Shown: positions 8,482 to 15,490 of the stretch, in pieces
Layout of the letters: each line of letters opens with the position of its first letter
Numbering within the stretch: the stretch's first letter is position 1
Assembly: GCA_965371945.1 (NCBI GenBank)
Contig: CBDVAK010000004.1
Location: 1-31,327 of the forward strand
Length of the DNA stretch: 31,327 nucleotides
Origin: CBDVAK01 sp965371945
Lineage (GTDB): Bacteria; Pseudomonadota; Gammaproteobacteria; Competibacterales; JAHEDQ01
Reading direction: 5' to 3'
Notes under the pieces: model-generated
Database searches by the model: none
Seen by the model: only the letters and a program-made list of their open reading frames with translations
What the model was told of the DNA's origin: nothing
Translations under genes and position numbers: made by a program

Positions 8482-8489
8482 TGTGTGCA

Positions 8490-8520
8490 GGCGCGAGTGT
8501 AGCACAGGATCCCGCGGACG
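8490..8520 (-). promoter_or_regulatory. Candidate ndk promoter (extended -10)
   Basis: On the minus strand, TGCTACACT forms an extended -10 element (TGn plus TACACT, the hexamer at 8501-8496). No good -35 hexamer is visible at 17-18 bp, which extended -10 promoters tolerate. Transcription would begin near 8489 and run through the hairpin and repeat copy A before reaching ndk, giving a leader of about 220 nt. The rest of the 8266-8571 gap holds nothing else I can recognise. Confidence 0.35.
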
Positions 8521-8571
8521 AAATGCGCCGTCCCTGCCAGCCTGCACTGACACAATGGCGCTCGGCCCTGC

Positions 8572-9048
8572 TCACACTTCCAGCCCGATTGTGAACAACG
8601 CTTCGGCAAGCTGCTCACCGCGACGCACCTTTATGCGAACCAGCCAGTCCCTGCGTCCTTGCCAGCACACCGGCAGAGTCGCCCAACCCTTCCACAGGCC
8701 GTCCACCTCACGTAGTTCGAAATCGTTGCGGCCCATGTCCATGCCTTTCATGCTGAAGCTGACCGTAGCCACATCGACATCCATGCCGTCGATCTTCGCC
8801 TGCACCGGGAAACGCTGCAGTGGTACTACCCCGGGGCCGATCCTGAGTTCCAGCGTGACGCCATCAGCGGTCGCCAGACAGGGGCCGGCCAGCAGATCAC
8901 AGCCGGCATCGGTTGCCAGCGTCTGCACCGACGGGGTTGGTGTGCCTGACTGCCGGTACAGATAGCCGCCGACGACAATCAGTGCCAGGGCAAGTACCGC
9001 CAGCGACCCGTGGCGCCGGTGACCATAGGCATCAAACGACCCGATCAC
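8572..9048 (-). CDS. Small membrane-anchored protein of unknown function
   Basis: I do not recognise a named gene. From the GTG at 9048 the product is 158 aa: a short basic cytoplasmic start, one membrane segment (about residues 15-31, LAVLALALIVVGGYLY), then a probably periplasmic domain of about 120 residues. That domain has a Cys pair (CDLLAGPC), the methionine-rich motif SMKGMDMGRNDF and a conserved-looking LPVCWQGRRDW. Its beta-rich look loosely recalls FixH/YtkA-type Ig-like domains, which is only a guess. The frame stays open upstream to 9192 inside mutT, but the GTG gives a 17 bp overlap with mutT and places the membrane segment at the N-terminus. It is the last gene of the secA-argJ-mutT unit, and 90 bp after its stop the hairpin at 8460-8481 may end the transcript. 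Confidence 0.7.
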   Translation of the reverse strand: MIGSFDAYGHRRHGSLAVLALALIVVGGYLYRQSGTPTPSVQTLATDAGCDLLAGPCLATADGVTLELRIGPGVVPLQRFPVQAKIDGMDVDVATVSFSMKGMDMGRNDFELREVDGLWKGWATLPVCWQGRRDWLVRIKVRRGEQLAEALFTIGLEV

Positions 9049-9478
9049 GTCCCTGATCCGCAAGATAGCGTGAACACAGATAGCGCACGATGGGCAGATC
9101 GGCGTCAGGCAGATCCGCCGCCACCAGACTGCCGGGCATACGCCAGGCCAAGGGCTGACCCTCGCGGCTGCAGGGGACGCCCTGGTATGCATGGACCACC
9201 CAGGTATCGAGCACCACCCGGCGGTCCGGGTAGCGGTGGCGAACCACCATCAGCGGCCTTGCGTCAGTAACCACGATACCCAGTTCCTCGCACAACTCAC
9301 GATCCAGCGCCTGACGCGGGCTTTCACCCGGGTGAATCTTGCCACCGGGAAACTCCCATTTCCCGGCCAGATGGCTGCCGGGCCGGCGCCGGGATACCAG
9401 CACCGCGCCGGTCGGATCGCAAATGATGCCAACCGCGACACGAACTTCGCATTCGGGGTCAGCTGCGGTATTCGGCAT
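9032..9478 (-). CDS. mutT: MutT-like Nudix hydrolase (8-oxo-dGTP diphosphatase)
   Basis: MutT removes oxidised 8-oxo-dGTP from the nucleotide pool and so prevents A:T to C:G transversions. The complete Nudix box G(x5)E(x7)REuxEExGu is present as GGKIHPGE, seven residues, then RELCEELGI (about residues 45-68). The N-terminal strand EVRVAVGIIC and the EGQPLAW region also match MutT. I used the ATG at 9478 (148 aa), inside the 3' end of argJ; an in-frame ATG at 9490 is possible and neither has a good ribosome-binding site, so it likely depends on argJ translation. The secA-argJ-mutT neighbourhood supports the MutT assignment over other Nudix families. Confidence 0.9.
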   Translation of the reverse strand: MPNTAADPECEVRVAVGIICDPTGAVLVSRRRPGSHLAGKWEFPGGKIHPGESPRQALDRELCEELGIVVTDARPLMVVRHRYPDRRVVLDTWVVHAYQGVPCSREGQPLAWRMPGSLVAADLPDADLPIVRYLCSRYLADQGRDRVV

Positions 9479-10667
9479 TGATCGAGACATAGTCATGCGA
9501 CAGGTCGGTGGTCCAGATCTGCGCATTTGCAGAGCCGCGGCCCAACACGATACGAATCGTGAACGCAGCCAGTTGCGCGACCGCCTGGCCCTTTTCTTCA
9601 GTGTAGCCGGGGTCCCTGCCACCGTCACTGACGACGCACACATCATCGAAGAATATCTGCACGCGACCGATGGCCAGTTCTTCCAGGCCACCGCGGCCGA
9701 TCGCGGCCAGAATCCGCCCCCAGTTGGGATCGGAAGCATAGAGCGCAGTCTTCACCAGCGGCGAATGGGCTACCGTGTAGGCGACCTGCCGGCATTCGCC
9801 GGTATCCCGCCCCTGTTCGACCACCACCGTCACAAACTTGGTTGCACCTTCGGCATCGCGAACCAGTTCCCGCGCCAGATCCTCGCACAGGGCCGCCACC
9901 TCGGCCGCGAACAGATCCCCCGCCGCTCCAGGACCGAGTTGCGGATTGTCCGCAGCGCCGCTGGCAACCAATACACAGGCATCGTTGGTCGAGGTGTCCC
10001 CGTCGACGGTGATCGCGTTGAAGCTGCCGGCTACCGCAGCTTGCAGACATTGCTGTAGAAAAGCGGTCTCGACACGCGCGTCGGTGGCCAGAAATGCCAG
10101 CATGGTCGCCATGTCGGGCCGGATCATGCCAGCGCCCTTGGCCATACCGGTGATACTCACCGGCACCCCTTCGATGATGACCCGCCGGGACAATAGTTTT
10201 GGTCGGGTGTCGGTGGTCATGATCGCGCGGGATGCGCGCTCCCAGCCATCACCGTGCAGATCAGCGCAGGCCTCGTCGATACCACCGCCAAAACGCGCCA
10301 TGGGCAGATACTCGCCGATCACCCCGGTGGAAAATGGTAACACCTGCTCCATACTGACACCCAGTACCGCGGCAGCCATGGCGCAGGCGTCGCGGGCATC
10401 CTGCAAGCCACGCGAACCGGTCCCTGCATTGGCGTTGCCGGCATTGATCAGCAACGCACGCGGAGCCACCACGCCCAGGTGCTCACGTGCCAGTTGTACC
10501 GGTGCGGCACAGAATTGGTTGCGTGTGAACACCGCGGCGCAATGGCTCCCCGGCGCCAATTCCACGACCACCAGATCGTCTCGGTCACGGTAGCGCAATC
10601 GTGCCGCGGCGCAACCCAGCCGTACCCCGGCGATGGATGCGGACTGGCCGCCTTGAGCGGCACTCAT
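9459..10667 (-). CDS. argJ: Bifunctional ornithine acetyltransferase / N-acetylglutamate synthase ArgJ
   Basis: ArgJ moves the acetyl group from N-acetylornithine to glutamate in the cyclic arginine pathway; some members also use acetyl-CoA. The 402 aa precursor normally cleaves itself between Ala and Thr in an ATML motif; here this is MATML with the nucleophile at about Thr188, in the context KGAGMIRPDMATML. The family motif VDGDTSTND follows. The ATG at 10667 overlaps the secA stop as ATGA. Whether it is mono- or bifunctional cannot be told from sequence alone. Its presence implies the acetyl-recycling arginine route rather than argE-type deacetylation. Confidence 0.96.
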   Translation of the reverse strand: MSAAQGGQSASIAGVRLGCAAARLRYRDRDDLVVVELAPGSHCAAVFTRNQFCAAPVQLAREHLGVVAPRALLINAGNANAGTGSRGLQDARDACAMAAAVLGVSMEQVLPFSTGVIGEYLPMARFGGGIDEACADLHGDGWERASRAIMTTDTRPKLLSRRVIIEGVPVSITGMAKGAGMIRPDMATMLAFLATDARVETAFLQQCLQAAVAGSFNAITVDGDTSTNDACVLVASGAADNPQLGPGAAGDLFAAEVAALCEDLARELVRDAEGATKFVTVVVEQGRDTGECRQVAYTVAHSPLVKTALYASDPNWGRILAAIGRGGLEELAIGRVQIFFDDVCVVSDGGRDPGYTEEKGQAVAQLAAFTIRIVLGRGSANAQIWTTDLSHDYVSINAEYRS

Positions 10668-13390
10668 GCCGACAACCTGCCATGACAGCGTTTGAACTTC
10701 TTGCCCGACCCACAGGGACAGGGCTCGTTGCGACCCACCTTGCGACCCTGTCGTACATAGGGCTGAACGGCGGGCTCCGCCTGCTCCGCTTCCATACCAC
10801 GGTCGGCCGGCTGATCCAGCGCCGATACTTCCTCATGCTGGTAGTTGAGCTCCGCGGCTGATTCCGCGGACACTTCAGGCACTGCGGGTTCCGGCATCGT
10901 CTGCGGCTGGAACTCGACCCGCGCCAGCAGACTGACGGCTTCATGCTTGATCCGCTCAAGCATGGCACGGAACATCTCGAATGCCTCGCGTTTGAACTCC
11001 TGCTTGGGATTTTTCTGCGCGTAACCGCGCAAGTGTATCCCCTGGCGCAGATAGTCCATTGCCGCCAAGTGCTCCTTCCAGTGCGAATCCAGCACCTGCA
11101 GCATGATGCCCTTCTCGAATTGCCGCATGAAGGTCGGTCCCACCTGCGCTTCCTTGTTCGCCAGGATCTCGGCGACCGCCTCCTGAACCTTCTTGCGCAA
11201 GGTTTCCTCATGCAAATCGTGGTCACTTTCCAACCACTCGGCGATATCGACCTGGAGACCGAACTCCTTTTCCAACACCTCGCTGAGGCCCGCTACATCC
11301 CATTGCTCTTCCAGAGTCTGGGGTGGAATGTACAAGTCCAGCAACTCGCCAACGGTATCTTCGCGCATGGCCACCACGGTGGCGGAAATATCTTCGGCGG
11401 ACAGCAGCTCATTGCGCTGCTCGTAGACCACCTTGCGCTGATCGTTGGCAACATCGTCGAATTCAAGCAACTGTTTGCGTATGTCGAAATTGTGTGCCTC
11501 AACTTTGCGCTGGGCGTTCTCGATTGCCTTGGTGACCCAGGGATGTTCGATGGCCTCCCCCGGCTGCATACCGAGTTTTTGCATCAGGCCGGAGACCCGG
11601 TCAGATGCAAATATGCGCATCAGATTATCCTGCAGGGAAAGATAGAACCGGGTCGAGCCCGGATCGCCCTGACGCCCCGAACGCCCGCGCAACTGGTTGT
11701 CAATACGCCGGGACTCGTGGCGCTCGGTGCCGACGATGTGGAGGCCGCCGGCGGCCACGACCTGTTTGTGCAACAGCTGCCAGGCCTGTTCGGTCTGGAC
11801 CCGCTGCTGGTCAGTGACATCGTCACCCAGCGCTTCGAGTTGAGACTGCAGGTTGCCACCCAACACGATGTCGGTTCCGCGGCCGGCCATATTGGTGGCG
11901 ATGGTGATGGTTCCCGGACAACCGGCCTGCGCGATGATCTCCGCTTCCCGTTCATGTTGCTTGGCATTCAGCACTTGGTGAGGAATCTTTTCGTGCTCCA
12001 AAAGCCCCGACAGGTGTTCTGATGTCTCGATCGAGGCGGTACCCACCAGCACCGGCTGACCCCGCTCGCGACCGCCCCGAATGTCGTCGACGATGGCTGC
12101 AAATTTGTCGTCACCGGTGAGATAGATCAAATCCCCCATGTCGTCACGGATCATGGGCTTGTCGGTCGGGATCACCACCACCTCGAGGCCATAGATCTGC
12201 TGGAATTCGAATGCCTCGGTATCGGCGGTGCCGGTCATTCCGGACAGCTTCTGGTAGAGCCGGAAGAAATTCTGGAAGGTGATCGAGGCCAGCGTCTGGT
12301 TCTCGTTTTGTATGGTGACGCCTTCCTTGGCCTCAATGGCCTGGTGGAGCCCGTCCGACCACCGCCTGCCGGGCATGGTGCGGCCGGTAAACTCGTCGAC
12401 GATGACGATCAGGCCGTCGCGGACGATGTACTCGACATTGCGTTTGAACAACACATGCGCGCGCAGACAAGCGTTGAGATGATGCAACAGCCCCAGGTTG
12501 CTGGCGTCATACAGGCTTTGATCCTCTGCCAGCAAACCTGCTTCGCTGAGCAACTCCTCTACGTGCTGGTGGCCATCCTCGGTCAGATGGACCTGTTTGC
12601 TCTTTTCGTCGACGCTGTAATCACCGGGACCCTCTTCTTCCTCCTGCTTCTGCAGACCAGGCACCAAGGCATTCAGTTGGTTGTACAGGTCGGTGCTGCC
12701 TTCGGCCGGACCGGAGATGATCAGCGGCGTGCGCGCTTCATCGATGAGAATGGAATCGACCTCATCCACGATCGCGAAGCTCAGCCCCCTTTGTACCTGT
12801 TGCTCGCGAGCGAACGCCATGTTGTCGCGCAGATAGTCGAATCCGTATTCGTTGTTGGTACCGTAGGTAATGTCCGCTGCGTAGGCGTCGCGTTTAGCGG
12901 CCGGATCCATGCCCGCCACCACCACCCCGGTGCTCATACCGAGGAATTCGTAGAGTTTGCCCATCCAGGCGGCGTCGCGGGCGGCCAGATAATCATTGAC
13001 GGTTACGATATGAACACCCTGTCCCGGCAAGGCGTTCAGATAGGCGGCGAGGGTCGCGACGAGGGTCTTGCCTTCACCGGTGCGCATCTCCGCGATACGG
13101 CCCGAATCCAACACCATACCGCCGACCAGCTGCACGTCAAAATGGCGCATGCCAAGCGCTCGCGCACCCGCTTCACGAACCACCGCGAAGGCCTCGGGCA
13201 GCAGCTCATCAAGCTTGGCGCCCTGCTGCAATCGCTCACGCAACTGTTCGGTCTTGCCTCTCAGCTCGGCGTCGCCAAGGGCCTGCATTTCGGGCTCAAA
13301 TGCATTGATCTGTGCCACGGTCTTGCGTTTGCTCTTGAGATATCGCTCGTTGCGACTGCCGAAAACCTTACTGAATATCCTGCTGACCAT
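10664..13390 (-). CDS. secA: Preprotein translocase ATPase SecA
   Basis: SecA is the motor that drives preproteins through SecYEG. The 908 aa product is full length. Walker A is EMRTGEGKT (about residues 101-109) and the DEAD-type Walker B region contains VDEVDSILIDEARTP. The second nucleotide-binding fold includes TNMAGRGTDIVLGG and the QLRGRSGRQGDPG motif. The C-terminal zinc and SecB-binding tail is intact (Cys891, Cys893, Cys902, His903 in NEPCPCGSGKKFKRCH). The ATG at 13390 has AGGA about 10 bp upstream. No secM-like arrest peptide gene lies upstream, unlike E. coli; instead a divergent dciA-like gene begins 91 bp away. Confidence 0.98.
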   Translation of the reverse strand: MVSRIFSKVFGSRNERYLKSKRKTVAQINAFEPEMQALGDAELRGKTEQLRERLQQGAKLDELLPEAFAVVREAGARALGMRHFDVQLVGGMVLDSGRIAEMRTGEGKTLVATLAAYLNALPGQGVHIVTVNDYLAARDAAWMGKLYEFLGMSTGVVVAGMDPAAKRDAYAADITYGTNNEYGFDYLRDNMAFAREQQVQRGLSFAIVDEVDSILIDEARTPLIISGPAEGSTDLYNQLNALVPGLQKQEEEEGPGDYSVDEKSKQVHLTEDGHQHVEELLSEAGLLAEDQSLYDASNLGLLHHLNACLRAHVLFKRNVEYIVRDGLIVIVDEFTGRTMPGRRWSDGLHQAIEAKEGVTIQNENQTLASITFQNFFRLYQKLSGMTGTADTEAFEFQQIYGLEVVVIPTDKPMIRDDMGDLIYLTGDDKFAAIVDDIRGGRERGQPVLVGTASIETSEHLSGLLEHEKIPHQVLNAKQHEREAEIIAQAGCPGTITIATNMAGRGTDIVLGGNLQSQLEALGDDVTDQQRVQTEQAWQLLHKQVVAAGGLHIVGTERHESRRIDNQLRGRSGRQGDPGSTRFYLSLQDNLMRIFASDRVSGLMQKLGMQPGEAIEHPWVTKAIENAQRKVEAHNFDIRKQLLEFDDVANDQRKVVYEQRNELLSAEDISATVVAMREDTVGELLDLYIPPQTLEEQWDVAGLSEVLEKEFGLQVDIAEWLESDHDLHEETLRKKVQEAVAEILANKEAQVGPTFMRQFEKGIMLQVLDSHWKEHLAAMDYLRQGIHLRGYAQKNPKQEFKREAFEMFRAMLERIKHEAVSLLARVEFQPQTMPEPAVPEVSAESAAELNYQHEEVSALDQPADRGMEAEQAEPAVQPYVRQGRKVGRNEPCPCGSGKKFKRCHGRLSA

Positions 13391-13481
13391 CTATGATCCT
13401 GTCGGGTTGTTCCTGACCACCCACACCGTGGCGCGAACACCCGCGCCGGAAAAAATCGCCCAATAATACCGGAAATGGCTG
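13391..13481. promoter_or_regulatory. Divergent secA / dciA intergenic region with AT island
   Basis: This 91 bp gap must serve both secA (minus) and the dciA-like gene (plus) unless they are read from elsewhere. The only AT-rich island is AATAATAC at 13462-13469, which reads TAATAC on the plus strand (13464-13469) and TATTAT on the minus strand (13468-13463), so it could be a -10 in either direction. No convincing -35 hexamer accompanies it. If used for dciA, transcription would start only a few bases before the GTG at 13482, which favours a later start codon. Confidence 0.25.
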
Positions 13482-13961
13482 GTGTTTTCGCCCATGCCGG
13501 ACGTACCCTGCGTCACCATGGGACCACGTCCGCTACGGGCCATTCTGGGGCAGTTCAAGGGCCGCACCCGTGGCATGTTGAAAAAGAGTGAACGCCTCGC
13601 TGCCCTGAACCTGGAATTACGCCGCTCGTTGCCGGCGCCGATGGGCCAACACGCGGCGCTGGTCAGTGCCGAACCCGAACTGGCCGTGATCCACGCCGAC
13701 TCGGCTGCCTGGCGAAGCCGGCTGCGCTACCAGCTGCCACTGATCCGGGAGGTACTGGCGCGGCAACTGGGCATACGTAGTCAACGAATCCATATTGGCG
13801 TGCAAGCTCGCACCCAGCGCCTGGCCAGGGCACCACGCAGAATGGAGATCAGCGAACAGGCCGCGGCGGGTATCAGCAGGGCGGCCGACGCGATGGACGA
13901 CCCGCAACTGAGTGCAACATTGCGAAAGCTCGCCGCACGAGCCGCGAAGCCGAAACGCTGA
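13482..13961 (+). CDS. dciA: DUF721 / DciA-like protein, putative replicative helicase loader
   Basis: This is the only plus-strand gene. The product of up to 159 aa resembles DUF721 proteins found beside secA and lpxC in Pseudomonas-type genomes; DciA members of this family promote DnaB helicase loading in bacteria lacking DnaC or DnaI. Support comes from the N-terminal PRPLRAILGQFKG, the central VSAEPELAVIHADSAAWRSRLRYQLP (split here only in description: a strand followed by RLRYQLPLIREVL), and the location. The start is uncertain: GTG at 13482 has GGAA upstream, while ATG at 13494 and ATG at 13518 (MGPRPLR) also fit. The stop codon ends at 13961, directly against repeat copy B. The helicase-loader role is family knowledge, not shown here. 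Confidence 0.75.
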   Translation: MFSPMPDVPCVTMGPRPLRAILGQFKGRTRGMLKKSERLAALNLELRRSLPAPMGQHAALVSAEPELAVIHADSAAWRSRLRYQLPLIREVLARQLGIRSQRIHIGVQARTQRLARAPRRMEISEQAAAGISRAADAMDDPQLSATLRKLAARAAKPKR

Positions 13962-14304
13962 GGCGATTGGCGGAAACGCACATACCAAACTTCGCGGGCC
14001 TGATTGCGCAGAAATACTGTTCGCAATCAAAGCGCGCCAGCCGGCGAATAGTACGGCTATGTTACTGTTGGCGCAACGCAGAAGACGAGCGCGAGAACAA
14101 GCAAGTGGGTAGGTTCAGGCGATTGGCGGAAACAAAGTTACCAGATTGCGTAGGCCCGAGTGTGTGGGATCTACGTTCGTATTCAAGGCGCGGCAGCAAG
14201 AGCATAGTAGGGCTATGTGAGGGCTGTCGCAACGCCGAAGACGGGCGAAAAGACAAGCACGCTGGTGACTTTGTTGACAGAAATTGCCTCAGACAGAAAT
14301 CGCC
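13962..14304. repeat. Palindromic MITE-like repeat, copy B, interrupted by copy C
   Basis: Copy B begins GGCGATTGGCGGAAAC right after the dciA stop, has the degenerate centre AATAGTACGGCTATG, and its right arm runs to about 14117. The missing right terminus, GACAGAAATCGCC, appears at 14292-14304 after copy C. Rejoining the two parts gives a full element of about 169 bp with matching ends, and that terminal 13-mer is identical to the right end of copy A. Copy B is more diverged in its core than A and C, fitting an older copy that later received C. It fills the space between the convergent dciA and lpxC stops. Confidence 0.72.
14118..14288. repeat. Palindromic MITE-like repeat, copy C, nested in copy B
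   Basis: This 171 bp element has imperfect terminal inverted repeats: left GGCGATTGGCGGAAACAAAG then TTACCAG, and right CTGGTGACTTTG then TTGACAGAAATTGCC. The centre is CATAGTAGGGCTATG. It is flanked on both sides by TCA (14115-14117 and 14289-14291), a possible 3 bp target-site duplication. No ORF is present. It can fold into one long hairpin and, lying between convergent genes, might act as a two-way transcription barrier. Confidence 0.75.
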
Positions 14305-14315
14305 CGAACGCCGGT

Positions 14316-15233
14316 TCAGTGACCGACCTGTTGGGCGGGATGCAGATAGGAGATCGGCGCAGCCCCCGCATCCTCGAAAGTGACTTCTTCCCAGGCGTCG
14401 GGTTGGTTGACCAACTCGCGCAGCAGCCGGTTGTTGAGAGCGTGTCCTGATTTGTGGCCGTGAAAACTGCCCACCAGGCTGTGACCAAGCAGGTAGAGAT
14501 CCCCAATGGCATCCAGAATCTTGTGTTTGACGAACTCGTCCTCATAGCGAAGACCGTCTTCGTTAAGGATGCGGAAATCGTCGACCACAATTGCGTTGTC
14601 GAGACTGCCGCCCAGCGCCAGGTCACGATCACGCAGGTATTCGATCTCACGCATGAACCCGAAAGTCCGTGCGCGGCTCACCTCCTTGAGAAATGAAGTG
14701 GTCGAGAAATCAATCACTGCGTGCTGGCTGCGCTGACGAAAAACCGGATGGTCGAACTCGATCGTAAAACCCACCTTGAAACCTTCGAATGGGTCGAAAC
14801 GCGCCCATTTGTCACCATCCTCCACCTTGAGTGAGCGGAGAATGCGGATGAACTTCTTGGGGGTGTTCTGCTCTTCGACACCGGCGGATTGAATCAGAAA
14901 CACGAATGGTCCCGCGCTGCCATCCATGATCGGTACTTCCGGCGCGCTCAAATCGACATAGGCGTTGTCGATGCCAAGACCGGCGAAGGCGGACAGCAGG
15001 TGCTCTACGGTGGAGATCCGGTGCTCGCCGGATGCCAGGCTGGTAGACAACAGGGTTTCGCCAACGTACTCGGGTCGCGCCGGCATCTCTACCGGTGGCT
15101 CGAGATCGACACGACGGAACACGATCCCGGTGTCCGACGCCGCCGGGCGCAATGTCAGATAGACCTTCTCACCCGAATGCAGACCCACCCCGGTGGCACG
15201 TATTATATTTTTGAGCGTGCGCTGTCTGATCAT
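14316..15233 (-). CDS. lpxC: UDP-3-O-acyl-N-acetylglucosamine deacetylase LpxC
   Basis: LpxC catalyses the committed, zinc-dependent deacetylation step of lipid A synthesis. The 305 aa length is typical. Zinc ligands align with E. coli: His78 (STVEHLL), His237 and Asp241 (KHKILDAIGD), and the catalytic His264 (KSGHALNN). The start MIRQRTLKN is canonical, with GAGG upstream of the ATG at 15233. It follows ftsZ after a 257 bp spacer that probably carries its own promoter, and converges with dciA across nested palindromic repeats. The position after ftsZ matches the standard gammaproteobacterial order. Confidence 0.98.
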   Translation of the reverse strand: MIRQRTLKNIIRATGVGLHSGEKVYLTLRPAASDTGIVFRRVDLEPPVEMPARPEYVGETLLSTSLASGEHRISTVEHLLSAFAGLGIDNAYVDLSAPEVPIMDGSAGPFVFLIQSAGVEEQNTPKKFIRILRSLKVEDGDKWARFDPFEGFKVGFTIEFDHPVFRQRSQHAVIDFSTTSFLKEVSRARTFGFMREIEYLRDRDLALGGSLDNAIVVDDFRILNEDGLRYEDEFVKHKILDAIGDLYLLGHSLVGSFHGHKSGHALNNRLLRELVNQPDAWEEVTFEDAGAAPISYLHPAQQVGH

Positions 15234-15423
15234 ATCAACCTCAGCTGATTCCAGTTCCTGTGACCGGCGCAGGTCACCCTTGACGTGTTACCGCCAGCTC
15301 CCTCGCAAACGCGCGGCGGCGGATGAGTAACCGCCCCATCCCATCCCCGCACTAGCGCATTTGGCCTGTCAACGGTCGCCGATGCCGACCGCTGTCACCT
15401 CGAGCACGCGAAATCGGGGCGCT

Positions 15424-15452
15424 ATTCTTGATGCAATTTCATCAAAAGTAAA
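15424..15452 (-). promoter_or_regulatory. Candidate lpxC promoter with internal palindrome
   Basis: On the minus strand TTTACT (15452-15447) and AAGAAT (15429-15424) are separated by 17 bp, each matching four of six consensus bases. Within the spacer lies the perfect inverted repeat TTGATG-N6-CATCAA (15428-15445), placed where a repressor would block RNA polymerase. Transcription would start near 15417, leaving a leader of about 180 nt before lpxC. The remaining 15234-15490 spacer also holds the short palindrome CAGCTTAGCTG (about 15456-15466) and no visible gene. I see no clear terminator after ftsZ. Confidence 0.3.
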
Positions 15453-15490
15453 CACAGCTTAGCTGCCCCGAACCCGCATCACCAACCTGG

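Noticed and set aside
14062..14256. Short minus-strand frames inside the palindromic repeats
   Set aside because: They resemble each other only because the repeats do; no ribosome-binding site or protein features.
14118..14288. CRISPR array or tRNA gene in the repeat region
   Set aside because: The repeats are long inverted units, not short direct repeats with equal spacers, and no tRNA cloverleaf or T-loop sequence is present.
15367..15372. TTGACA on the minus strand upstream of lpxC as a -35 element
   Set aside because: No -10-like hexamer occurs 16-18 bp downstream (the sequence there is CGGGGA), so the weaker but properly spaced pair at 15452-15424 was preferred.
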